Assembly (NCBI GenBank): GCA_903945375.1 | Contig: CAJAVP010000001.1 | Location: 1-64,000, forward strand | Reading direction: 5' to 3' | Source of the DNA: an uncultured Methylococcaceae bacterium | Lineage (GTDB): Bacteria; Pseudomonadota; Gammaproteobacteria; Methylococcales; Methylomonadaceae | DNA: 64,000 bases | Part shown: in pieces, positions 8,541 to 16,512 of the stretch | Numbering within the stretch: position 1 is the first letter of the stretch | Layout: the number at the start of each line of letters is the position of its first letter | Program-made: the position numbers and the translations under genes | The notes under the pieces: model-generated | Told to the model about the DNA's origin: nothing | Database searches by the model: none | The model's input: the letters and a program-made list of their open reading frames with translations, nothing else

Positions 8541-9869
8541 CTAAAAACCAGTCGCTTGCTTCAAGTCCGCTTCGGCTCGCAATGCATCATAACGGGCACT
8601 GATTTGCCGTGTATGGGCTTTGTCACGCGCTACTTCAGCTTCAATATAACGGGTTACGGTGACGACACCGGCTTGTCGCTGCTCATTCACTAGGCGCAAA
8701 GCTTCTTCCGCCGCTTGCACGGATAAGCTTGCCACATCGGCACGGTTTAAGGCTTCTAGCAGTTGCAATCGCGCCGCTTTTAAAGCGCTTTCGAGTTGTA
8801 AACGTTGTTGTTGCGCGGCGGCTTGTACGGCGCTTAATTCATGTTCGGCATGTTTGATTTTTTCTTGTGTTGCAAAACCATTAAAGACATCAACCTCAAC
8901 TTGAACCCCAACACTGACATTATCGCGGTTTGGGTCAAAGTCGAGATTTTTGCTATTTGAGCCGTAACTGACAAACGCATCAGCGCGGGGTAAATATGCG
9001 CCTTTAGCGGCGGCAAGTTGCTGTTTGGCAAGCGCAATACGCTTTTCAGCTGCTTGCAATTCAGGATGTTGTGCGACTGCTTGGGTCAATAAAGACTCAA
9101 AAGCCGCCGGTTTCTGGGGGAGTTGTTGCGCTAGGCTTTCTGAAATAGTTAAGGGGGTGTTAGCGGGCAAGCCTAACAAAGTCTTCAGCATCGTATTCGC
9201 CATATCAATGGCATTTGCAGTACGGATTTCCTCTTCTTGGGCTTCGGCGAGTTGCACTTGTAGAGACAAAACATCGGATTTTAGCAGTGCGCCTTCGTCA
9301 TAACGTTTTTGTGATAACGTCAATTCGCTTTGCAGCGCGGCAACCGAACGGGTACTGACCCGATGAGCCTCGTCAGCAGCAAGTTGCCCATAGTACGCAG
9401 TGGTAATCTGGTTGAGCAAGTGATTGCGAACCGCCGTTTTATCCCATTCGCTGGTTTCAATACCCAGTTGCGCCGCTTGGCTAAGGTGAGTATCTTGACC
9501 GCCGCGATAGAGAGAATAAGTTGCGGTAAGTTGAGGTCGGAAATTATCTATCCCACCCGGATGATTAAAATCAGTACCGGCAAAATTCAGTCGCCGTTGG
9601 GCAATAATCATTGCAAACGCTTCGGCTGGATTATTAGTATGCTGGTAGGCAAGACTGACTTTTATCTGCGGATAAAAATTAGCCAGTGCTAAACCGAGTT
9701 GGTTTTGTGCTTGTTCAATGCGTTCTTGCATGATGCTTAATTCTGGATTGTTCGCCAGTGCGTAATCCAGTGCTTGCGCTAAAGTCATGGGCGGCTGCGG
9801 CGTGTCCGCATTCGCGCCAAGCGCAAGACTTAATAAGCCTGCACACCAAAATTTGTTTAAGTTGTTCAT
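8541..9869 (-). CDS. TolC-family outer-membrane efflux channel
   Basis: Outer-membrane factor that completes the tripartite pump. The ATG at 9869 was chosen because it puts a signal peptide at the N terminus (MNNLNKFWCAGLLSLALGA then NADTPQ); an upstream TTG at 9905 would add twelve residues with no better ribosome site. Two repeats of the OEP fold are visible, each beginning with a LAxALxxAxxxNPELxxxxxRI-like helix (MTLAQALDYALANNPELSIM, later QAVAQHPELQAAEKRI), with long Gln/Ala-rich helices. Length of about 440 residues is typical. It lies between SQR and the adaptor gene on the same strand. Confidence 0.92.
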   Translation of the reverse strand: MNNLNKFWCAGLLSLALGANADTPQPPMTLAQALDYALANNPELSIMQERIEQAQNQLGLALANFYPQIKVSLAYQHTNNPAEAFAMIIAQRRLNFAGTDFNHPGGIDNFRPQLTATYSLYRGGQDTHLSQAAQLGIETSEWDKTAVRNHLLNQITTAYYGQLAADEAHRVSTRSVAALQSELTLSQKRYDEGALLKSDVLSLQVQLAEAQEEEIRTANAIDMANTMLKTLLGLPANTPLTISESLAQQLPQKPAAFESLLTQAVAQHPELQAAEKRIALAKQQLAAAKGAYLPRADAFVSYGSNSKNLDFDPNRDNVSVGVQVEVDVFNGFATQEKIKHAEHELSAVQAAAQQQRLQLESALKAARLQLLEALNRADVASLSVQAAEEALRLVNEQRQAGVVTVTRYIEAEVARDKAHTRQISARYDALRAEADLKQATGF

Positions 9870-9936
9870 GACCGTATTTGTGCGTACCTTGAAACCAGAT
9901 TGCAAGTACGCACAGCGTACTCGACCTTTGTATGCC

Positions 9937-11208
9937 TTATTTTTTTAAGCGCATAATGCCCATAATTTTTAACGGCAAACGCTCATAAAACGGCTCGCTC
10001 AGACCTTTACGGACTTTACGCATAAAGTATTTTTCATAGCCAATTTTCGCCCAGTGTACCCATTTACCTCGCGCCGCCCATTGCACATTGCGTGGCGGAA
10101 TTTGCGGCATGGCCAAAAACGCTATGCCAGAATCACCAAAGTCTGCCAGACAAAGTGCGTTCCACGTGCCTTTATGGCTAGGTTCACCGCCGTCCAATTC
10201 TTCGCGTATATTATGTGCGGTGGCAGTTACCATCGACTCAATCATGTAGCCGGTTTTAGGGATGCCAGTCGGAACAGGCGTTGGTTTTTGTGGCGGTATC
10301 GCGATACAAACCCCAACCGAATAAATGTTTTTATAGGTCGGATTGCGTTGATGCTCGTCAACCAGCACAAAACCGCGTGGATTGGTTAATTTTTCAATGC
10401 CAAACAGGGCATCAACACCTTTGAACGCCGGCAACATCATGCTGTGTTTAAAAGGCAATTCATGTTGTTTTTTGACTTGACCATTTTCATCAACTTCCGT
10501 CACATACATCATGCCGTTTTCAACCTTATCGACTTTGGCATTACATATCCAGTCGATGTGTTTATTACGCATTTCACTTTCTAACATGCCTTTAGTATCG
10601 CCTACGCCGTCTAAGCCCAAATGTCCGATGTACGGCTCGGCTGTGACATAAGTCATTTTTACTTGGTCGCGAATTTTACGCTGACGCAAGTCAGTTTCCA
10701 CCGTGAACATATACTCATAAGCCGGGCCAAAACAGGATGCACCTTGTACTGCACCGATAATAATCGGGCCTGGGGCTTGTACAAAATCGTTCCAGCGTTC
10801 ACCCGCAGGGCCAGCATGATCGACATGACAAATGGATTCGGTGAAACCATTAGGCCCTAAACCTGGAATTTCATCAAAGGCTAATTTAGGGCCGGTGGCG
10901 ATAATTAAATAATCATAGCTGACGACTTGACCATCTGCTAACTCAAGCTGATTTTGCTCCGGTTGAAAACGAGTGACTTGTTGCTGAATAAAGGTGATTT
11001 TTTTCTTTTTAAATACGGGTTCCAACGGCACTTTTATATCTTCAGGTTTGCGCCAGTTCACACCAACCCAAGGATTAGATGGGACAAAGTGGAAGGTTGG
11101 CGTGTCGGCAATCACCACTACCTCATCGTCTTGACGCGCAAGCTCTTTCATTTCAAACGCCATTGGGATGCCGCCAATGCCTGCACCAACGATTACAATT
11201 TTAGCCAT
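9937..11208 (-). CDS. sqr: Sulfide:quinone oxidoreductase
   Basis: FAD enzyme at the cytoplasmic membrane that oxidises sulfide and passes electrons to quinone. The dinucleotide-binding GxGxxG motif is at residues 8-13 (GAGIGG). Three cysteines, C127 (ESICHVDHA), C159 (GASCFGPAYEY) and C353 (ALCLADFGDSG), sit where the catalytic cysteines of characterised bacterial SQRs lie (128/160/356 in Acidithiobacillus). The conserved VPTGIPKTGYMIESM segment is present, and the C-terminal basic amphipathic helices fit monotopic membrane attachment. At 423 residues it is full length. It follows a DUF2892 gene by 34 nt and precedes the efflux genes by 67 nt, all on one strand. The alternative, flavocytochrome c sulfide dehydrogenase, is less likely because there is no signal peptide. 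Confidence 0.9.
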   Translation of the reverse strand: MAKIVIVGAGIGGIPMAFEMKELARQDDEVVVIADTPTFHFVPSNPWVGVNWRKPEDIKVPLEPVFKKKKITFIQQQVTRFQPEQNQLELADGQVVSYDYLIIATGPKLAFDEIPGLGPNGFTESICHVDHAGPAGERWNDFVQAPGPIIIGAVQGASCFGPAYEYMFTVETDLRQRKIRDQVKMTYVTAEPYIGHLGLDGVGDTKGMLESEMRNKHIDWICNAKVDKVENGMMYVTEVDENGQVKKQHELPFKHSMMLPAFKGVDALFGIEKLTNPRGFVLVDEHQRNPTYKNIYSVGVCIAIPPQKPTPVPTGIPKTGYMIESMVTATAHNIREELDGGEPSHKGTWNALCLADFGDSGIAFLAMPQIPPRNVQWAARGKWVHWAKIGYEKYFMRKVRKGLSEPFYERLPLKIMGIMRLKK

Positions 11209-11242
11209 GTAAATAGTCCTATTTTAATAATGAGTGCCGGTA

Positions 11243-11455
11243 TTAATGGCAGGATGGTTTAACGCCCAATTTTTTCAAAATAATTTCCAGCGGACAAAAA
11301 TGAGTAAAACCGCTTTGTAATAAGTTGGCACCAACAAAGGCAGTAAACCATAACCAGTTGCCATTTTGAAATAGCGGACTGTCTGGAACGCCTAAGCCTA
11401 AAGAAAGTAACACAAAGCTACCTGCGACTATTCTAACAATGCTGTCTGTATTCAT
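11243..11455 (-). CDS. Small DUF2892 (YgaP-like) inner-membrane protein
   Basis: A 70-residue protein with two hydrophobic segments (IVRIVAGSFVLLSLGLG and WLWFTAFVGANLLQSGF) and the C-terminal HFCPLEIILKKLG motif of the DUF2892/YgaP transmembrane family, which often accompanies rhodaneses and sulfide-oxidising enzymes. The ATG at 11455 was preferred over a GTG 81 nt upstream because AAAGGAG lies at good spacing before it. It is the first gene of the SQR-efflux operon. Biochemical role is unproven; association with sulfur metabolism is from family context. Confidence 0.85.
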   Translation of the reverse strand: MNTDSIVRIVAGSFVLLSLGLGVPDSPLFQNGNWLWFTAFVGANLLQSGFTHFCPLEIILKKLGVKPSCH

Positions 11456-11535
11456 TAATCTTTTGACTCCTTTGATAATTTTAGGGTTTCGCAAGCTGTG
11501 ATAACGTATATAACAATGTCGGCTAGCAACTAACA

Positions 11536-11565
11536 CGGGACATCAACAAGTTTAACGGTGTCCCG
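11536..11565. promoter_or_regulatory. Inverted repeat upstream of the SQR operon
   Basis: CGGGACA (11536-11542) and TGTCCCG (11559-11565) form a perfect 7-bp inverted repeat with a 16-bp spacer, about 80-110 bp upstream of the first gene of the DUF2892-sqr operon. It has no following T run on the operon strand, so an operator or leader hairpin is more likely than a terminator. Confidence 0.3.
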
Positions 11566-11955
11566 CTTTAGATTGGTAGCCGAGATTGATCAACCGGTCA
11601 TGACTTAACCGACATTCAGCAATAAGTTTGCCAATACGTCTATTAGGTTAACTTGCTTACGCTTTACTGGATTATCGTTGATGATTTTTGATAGAGATGT
11701 GTCGCGCATGAAACAATTGAAACAATGCTATGGCTTTTTGAAACAGTTTGAAACGCCTGTTGGGCTTTGGGCTATTTTTGGTGCAAATCTTAACGATTTC
11801 ACAGGCTTTAGTGTTCAATGGTTAGGGCAGTTTTTGTGGGAGAACAGCTGGCTTGCACAGGGAGTAAAAACATGTTTTTTAATCCGATTAACGACGGGTT
11901 TCGTTCTCGCGCATTGCCTCACTCACTGAGGGGGAGTGAGTATGTACTGAGGTGA
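11566..11955. other. Intergenic region, no supported gene
   Basis: About 390 bp between the SQR operon and the ribbon-helix-helix gene. An 83-codon plus-strand frame (11678-11929) has no recognisable domain and no good ribosome site, so it is not called. A short stem (CTCACTC/GAGTGAG, 11919-11940) ends the region. Confidence 0.5.
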
Positions 11956-12435
11956 TTAATAGGATTCAGCGACTAATTCAAAGGTATTTTCTACTCTAGG
12001 ATTAAGTAAATTATATTTTTCAGTTAGATACTCTTTAAGCCAAGCTTCAACATCACTAGGTGCTGAGCTAGCTGACTCATCAAGTTTCATTAAACGTTGT
12101 TTGAGAATGTGCTGCGGCATGAGTAATAGTTCAACATCGGACATGGCAACATATTTGTCCGGGTGCTGATTACTGCCGTTGATGATTTTTTCCAACTGAT
12201 GTCGTTTTAATCCTAAGGTATGATTGATTTCGGCGCGAATTTCTAATATGGCAGGCAATAAGTCGCTGCCCGTACAGGTCTCGTCAAATAAGCAGCCAAA
12301 GCGATTCAGCAGGTAGTTGATGGCAAAACGATAGATGTCCGACTCTCTGACAAAAAGACGGGAAGCTATGGCTTGAACAGCCGCTCGATCGCTATCAACA
12401 AGGCGCAGTGAAATAATTTGTTTTAATTCGTTCAT
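11956..12435 (-). CDS. Putative ribbon-helix-helix-type regulatory protein
   Basis: 159-residue cytoplasmic protein not assigned to a named family. The N-terminal stretch ELKQIISLRLVDSDRAAVQA followed by two helices (AIASRLFVRESDIYRFAINY) has the strand-helix-helix pattern of ribbon-helix-helix DNA-binding domains; the remainder is alpha-helical and charged. The ATG at 12435 is chosen because AAGGAG precedes it at good spacing; a start 48 nt upstream lacks one. It is divergent from the PstS-like gene, and a 21-bp palindrome lies in the shared intergenic region. DNA binding is inferred from pattern only. Confidence 0.6.
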   Translation of the reverse strand: MNELKQIISLRLVDSDRAAVQAIASRLFVRESDIYRFAINYLLNRFGCLFDETCTGSDLLPAILEIRAEINHTLGLKRHQLEKIINGSNQHPDKYVAMSDVELLLMPQHILKQRLMKLDESASSAPSDVEAWLKEYLTEKYNLLNPRVENTFELVAESY

Positions 12436-12818
12436 TTCAACTCCTTGAGAGTTGTCATTTAGTGAGGGTCTTTGATTCGTCAAAGATATAAGAAAATTAT
12501 TACAGAATTACTACGCCAGTAAAATTGTCATCGAATTGAAATACAACTGTAGTACATTTCTCAAAAATTTAATTAAGTTGTCATTATTTGGGATTGAAAA
12601 GTGTGGAAAAATAATGCTCAGCAAGATAAAACTTGGGTTTAGTATCGATAGCTCGAGTATTGATTGTTGTGTGTCAATCAAGCATTGGAAAAAATTAATT
12701 ATTTGTCAAAAGAAATTATTTTTTGTGTGCCTAGCACACAAATATTTGTGGTCGTTAGGAAGTCTAGCGTTGTTTAGTCGTAATGTTGTTTATCAATTTA
12801 AATTTAAAGAGGAAGATC
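12436..12818. other. Divergent promoter region between the RHH-like and PstS-like genes
   Basis: About 380 bp of AT-rich DNA. It contains ATTGTCATCGAA at 12524-12535, a 12-mer also found upstream of phoB, and the perfect palindrome at 12722-12742. No gene is supported here; a plus-strand frame starting at 12536 merely runs into the PstS-like gene in another frame. Confidence 0.5.
12722..12742. promoter_or_regulatory. 21-bp perfect palindrome, candidate operator
   Basis: TTTGTGTGC-CTA-GCACACAAA is a perfect inverted repeat with a 3-bp centre, ending 76 bp before the PstS-like start codon. It has no downstream T run. The position suits an operator for the PstS-like gene, possibly bound by the divergently encoded ribbon-helix-helix-like protein. 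Confidence 0.45.
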
Positions 12819-14390
12819 ATGAAAAAATTGTTATTGGGTGCGGCAGTTTCTGCGGCATTATTTGGTGGCGCAGCACAAGCGGCTATCACACTCGATCCTG
12901 CTACAAATTTGCCGGTCATTACGCCAGCAAATACCTATGAAATCTTTTTGTCAGGTTCATCTGCTGCTGGTACATTCTTTAATCTGTTGTTTACCAGCTC
13001 AAAATTACCCGCTGCCAATAGAATTTGTGACTCATCTAAGTTGATTTATAAATTCCATGACACCGCAACCGTCGGTAAAGATCAAGTCGCTTATCTGTGC
13101 GAATTAAACACAGCTAACCCCGCGTTAACCGGTTTGGCAGCGGGTAAAACCAATCTATTGATTTACAAACGTGATGCGGGTGGTTCAGGCATGGGCGTTA
13201 CGCCAGTAGTGGCAGATTCAGCTATCGATTTCTTGCGTGTTGATACTCCTGCAAACTGTACCAAAATTTCTGACGGTGTAGCGGGTATCAGTTTTACAAA
13301 AATCAACTGTACTTACACGGCTGGTAATGTCGCATTGTCAAATTCACAAAAACCTGACTTTGGTATTTCAGATGTTGACCCGATTCAGTTCCAAGGGGAT
13401 AACACGCCATCCGGTTTGGCTCCAGTGACAGCAGATGATGTGAGTAAATTAACCATTACTCCTGCGGCTGCACAAGTCTTTGGGGTAGTTGTTTCAACTA
13501 AATTGCGTAATGCAATGCAAGAAGCGACTTTTGGTGTTGGCAGTAAATGTGTGGGCAAAGAAGATTTAAGCTGTATGCCATCCTTGAACTCGGCGCAAAT
13601 TGCGAGTATTTTCACCGGTCAAATCAGCTCATGGGATCAGTTAAAAGTTTCAGGCACTGACAGTTTGTTTTCAATCGCTTCTGCTGCAAATAAACCTGTA
13701 AGCAGTCGCATGCATATCTGCCGTAGAGGCAGTGGTTCAGGTACGCAAGCACAATTAGCTATTAAATTCATGGGTTATCCATGTAATTCAGTCGCTACTC
13801 AAGGTGCTGTTGATAATACTGGAATACCAGAGTCATTGCCAAAAGCGCAAATCCATGCGATGTCTTCAGCGGGTGCGATGGAAGAATGCTTGTCTGAGTT
13901 AGATTCAGGTAGTAATACTGTAGGTACTTCATTCAATAACACCTTTACTGATGGCGCGCGTTGGGCTATCGGTATTCAAGGTAGTGAGAAAAATGCACTG
14001 AGAACCTCAGCCTATCGTTTCATTAAAATTGATGGTGTTGAGCCAACTTTAGACAAAGTCGTTCGTGGTAAATATAAAGATTGGGTTGAGTTGACGTATC
14101 AATACAACAATACTCACGCATGGGATCAAAGTGAAAAAGAAGTTGTTGATGAAATCATTAAAGAAGCGGGTAACCCAATCGTTATGGCAGCAACTAACTT
14201 AGGTGCTGTACATTCATGGGGTAAAAGTGGTTTCTTGGCCGCGCCTAAATTCTACACAGGCCCTGCTACTGGATTAGTTTCTTATGACAAACCGGTTAAC
14301 ATCTTAAGTCATGGTACGACTGCAGCTTCGACCAATAACTGCCGTATGCCTGCTACTTACAGTACAGGTACTGGTGTTCAATTCAAATAA
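12819..14390 (+). CDS. Secreted PstS-like substrate-binding-domain protein
   Basis: 523-residue exported protein with a clear signal peptide (MKKLLLGAAVSAALFGGAAQ, cleavage near A21). It contains PstS/PBP-like elements: a SGSSAAG segment near residue 47, LLIYKRDAGGSGMG, and a C-terminal half with ICRRGSGSGTQAQ, which resembles the phosphate-binding loop of PstS proteins. It is longer than ordinary PstS (about 340) and no pstCAB transporter genes are nearby, so it may be a stand-alone periplasmic or surface binder. The start has AGAGGAAG before it. A remnant of a related gene sits upstream of the second two-partner-secretion locus (43208-43407), implying a functional link. The ligand is not established. 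Confidence 0.75.
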   Translation: MKKLLLGAAVSAALFGGAAQAAITLDPATNLPVITPANTYEIFLSGSSAAGTFFNLLFTSSKLPAANRICDSSKLIYKFHDTATVGKDQVAYLCELNTANPALTGLAAGKTNLLIYKRDAGGSGMGVTPVVADSAIDFLRVDTPANCTKISDGVAGISFTKINCTYTAGNVALSNSQKPDFGISDVDPIQFQGDNTPSGLAPVTADDVSKLTITPAAAQVFGVVVSTKLRNAMQEATFGVGSKCVGKEDLSCMPSLNSAQIASIFTGQISSWDQLKVSGTDSLFSIASAANKPVSSRMHICRRGSGSGTQAQLAIKFMGYPCNSVATQGAVDNTGIPESLPKAQIHAMSSAGAMEECLSELDSGSNTVGTSFNNTFTDGARWAIGIQGSEKNALRTSAYRFIKIDGVEPTLDKVVRGKYKDWVELTYQYNNTHAWDQSEKEVVDEIIKEAGNPIVMAATNLGAVHSWGKSGFLAAPKFYTGPATGLVSYDKPVNILSHGTTAASTNNCRMPATYSTGTGVQFK

Positions 14391-14436
14391 GCTTTATGCT
14401 TAGCCTATTGAATAGGCTGAGGTAACGGATTACCTG

Positions 14437-14472
14437 AAAAAAGCCAGTTGTCGTTAGGCAATTGGCTTTTTT
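14437..14472 (+). terminator. Rho-independent terminator after the PstS-like gene
   Basis: AAAAAAGCCAGTTG (14437-14450) pairs with CAATTGGCTTTTTT (14459-14472) with a single G-T pair and an 8-nt loop, ending in a T run. The A and T tracts on both sides allow bidirectional use. Confidence 0.85.
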
Positions 14473-14755
14473 ATTGGGCGTTGATTTGCGTTACTGGTGT
14501 AATCGAGGACTAAGCTCATTCAAGTATTGAGTGGGTTAATTTAACTTTGACCTCGTAAATCATCTCCATAGTTACTGACTTCCCTGCTTGTCATCAAAAA
14601 TTAATAATATCCAAATAAAATGTAATACAGGAATTTAGCTGTCATTAGACACTAAATCTATTCATCTAATCATGTCCAAGACAATCAAGTGCTTTAGGTT
14701 TTTTACCGATAGGCACAAAGTCCAACTAAAAAATTCAACAAAGCTGAATAAAAAC
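14473..14755. other. Upstream region of tpsB1
   Basis: About 280 bp without a convincing gene. A second in-frame ATG for tpsB1 exists at 14672 but would place about 28 extra polar residues ahead of the signal peptide. No strong ribosome site is visible for either start. The promoter for the whole TPS1 locus should be here. Confidence 0.4.
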
Positions 14756-16372
14756 ATGCGGATACCTGACAACAAGCGACACACCTTAGTTAAGCAAGCG
14801 GTTTTGTGCTTTTTTTTAGGGATAAAATTAACAACAGCTCCAGTGTTGGCTGAGCCGGAGCAAGCTGCACAGCAGTCGAGTTTTGATCTTTTAGAGTTGC
14901 GTGTACAAGGCAATACACTCTTAGAGAAGACCGTGTTAGAAAAAACGGTATACCCATTTCTCGGTGTAAAAAAGACTATCGATACGGTAGAAGATGCGCG
15001 TACCGCGTTGGAAAAAGTGTATCACGACCAAGGTTATCAAACTGTTGCGGTTGATATTCCCGAGCAGAATGTAAAAAATGGTGTGATCTACCTCAAGGTT
15101 GTTGAAGGCAAGGTATCTAGGATTCGAGTTAAAGATTCTCGCTATTTCGATTTAGGTGCCATTAAGGAAGGTGTTCCTGAATTAAAAGAAGGCAATGTCC
15201 CTAATTTGCCAAAAATGCAAGAGCAGATAAGTACACTCAGCGCTCAGAGTGTGGATCGAAAAATCACTCCTGTGTTACGGGCTGGCGATACGCCCGGTAC
15301 CTTAGAAGTGGATCTTAAGGTCAAGGACTCATTGCCGTTTCATGGACGTGTCGAGATGAATGGTAGGAATACCGCATCGACCACTCTTACACGCTTAGTC
15401 ACCACGTTGCACTATGATAATTTGTGGCAAAAGCTGCATAGTGCCTCGTTGATGTACCAGGTTTCACCTGAAGATAATCAAGAAGTGGATGTTTGGGCAG
15501 GCACGTATGTGATGCCTGTGCCGATGACTAATGCAAAATTTGCGTTTTATGCGATTAGTTCAACTTCAAATGCACAAATCGCCAGTGCTGGTGCGCTATC
15601 CGTTGTGGGTATTGGTCATATTTACGGCGCTCGATTGATTAAGCCCCTATCTGGTCTAGGTAGTTATAATCACTCGATGACCGTCGGGTTTGATCATAAA
15701 GAATTTACCGAAGATCTTAATTTAATCGGCGCGGACACCATAAAAACCCCGATTACCTATGTACCCTTTATGGCGGAATACTCTGGATCGTACCGAGGCG
15801 AAAAATACTTTGCGTCATTTAATACCGGCGTCAAGTTCTCTATTCGTGGTTTGGGGAATGATCACACTGAATTCAAAAACAAACGGGATAGCGCACAATC
15901 GAATTATTCAATTTTTACTGGCGGTTTGAATTACACACGTGAATTACCTTATGGCCTGGAATTCGCCAGCCGAATCAATGGACAAAAGGCTAACTCCCCT
16001 TTAATTAGTAACGAACAATTCTCCATTGGTGGTATGCAAAGCGTAAGAGGTTATTTTGAAACGCAAGCGCTGACCGATGATGGTTTGATGGGATCGTTTG
16101 AATTGCGATCACCGCATTTGCTACCTGCTTACATGGATACGATCAATAAACTACAAGCTATTGCTTTTTTTGATGGTGGTCGTGGCTGGACACAACACGC
16201 GCCTAAAGGTACGGCTCAAAGCATTGATTTAGCCAGCCTTGGTTTTGGTATGCGTTTCCAATTATGGAAATACTTTGTCGGCGTTTTGGACTTAGGCTTC
16301 CCATTGATTGAGATCAAACCTGTGCAAGCGGGTGATCCTAAATTACATTTCAACATTGCATCGGAATTTTAG
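14756..16372 (+). CDS. Two-partner secretion outer-membrane transporter TpsB (FhaC/ShlB family), copy 1
   Basis: Outer-membrane beta-barrel that exports the TpsA protein encoded next to it. The ATG at 14756 gives a signal peptide (MRIPDNKRHTLVKQAVLCFF... ending APVLA). Two POTRA-like segments follow (FDLLELRVQGNTLL and the VDIPEQNVKNGVIYLKVVEGKV stretch, the POTRA_2 signature), then the ShlB barrel with alternating strands and a C-terminal aromatic residue (NIASEF). The loop-6 motif VRGY (SIGGMQSVRGYFE) is present, as in active FhaC. About 538 residues, the usual size. It is followed by tpsA1 after about 140 bp. Strong similarity to the copy at 43748 is visible along the whole length. Confidence 0.92.
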   Translation: MRIPDNKRHTLVKQAVLCFFLGIKLTTAPVLAEPEQAAQQSSFDLLELRVQGNTLLEKTVLEKTVYPFLGVKKTIDTVEDARTALEKVYHDQGYQTVAVDIPEQNVKNGVIYLKVVEGKVSRIRVKDSRYFDLGAIKEGVPELKEGNVPNLPKMQEQISTLSAQSVDRKITPVLRAGDTPGTLEVDLKVKDSLPFHGRVEMNGRNTASTTLTRLVTTLHYDNLWQKLHSASLMYQVSPEDNQEVDVWAGTYVMPVPMTNAKFAFYAISSTSNAQIASAGALSVVGIGHIYGARLIKPLSGLGSYNHSMTVGFDHKEFTEDLNLIGADTIKTPITYVPFMAEYSGSYRGEKYFASFNTGVKFSIRGLGNDHTEFKNKRDSAQSNYSIFTGGLNYTRELPYGLEFASRINGQKANSPLISNEQFSIGGMQSVRGYFETQALTDDGLMGSFELRSPHLLPAYMDTINKLQAIAFFDGGRGWTQHAPKGTAQSIDLASLGFGMRFQLWKYFVGVLDLGFPLIEIKPVQAGDPKLHFNIASEF

Positions 16373-16402
16373 TTCATAAAACTCGGGTCAGGATTCTTTC
16401 TG

Positions 16403-16445
16403 TCCAAAACAGGGCTTGTGTCGCTTGTCACATCTGTGTTTTGGA
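16403..16445 (+). promoter_or_regulatory. Stem-loop between tpsB1 and tpsA1
   Basis: TCCAAAACA (16403-16411) is perfectly complementary to TGTTTTGGA (16437-16445), with a smaller TGTG/CACA pair inside. No T run follows, so it is not a standard terminator. It may alter the tpsB:tpsA expression ratio or stabilise the messenger. Confidence 0.35.
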
Positions 16446-16512
16446 TAGTGGCAAGATACGTCGTGGTGTTAATTGAACAATATTAAATTTTGCACAAATT
16501 AAGGTGATGAAC

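Noticed and set aside
11678-11929. 83-codon plus-strand frame
   Set aside because: No ribosome site, no recognisable domain, and no signal or membrane pattern; most likely a chance frame.
12536-12940. 134-codon plus-strand frame upstream of the PstS-like gene
   Set aside because: It crosses the promoter region and the signal peptide of the real gene in another frame, and its composition is not protein-like.
12819-14390. PstS-like protein as part of a complete Pst phosphate transporter
   Set aside because: No pstC, pstA, pstB or phoU in the window; the protein is also much longer than ordinary PstS.
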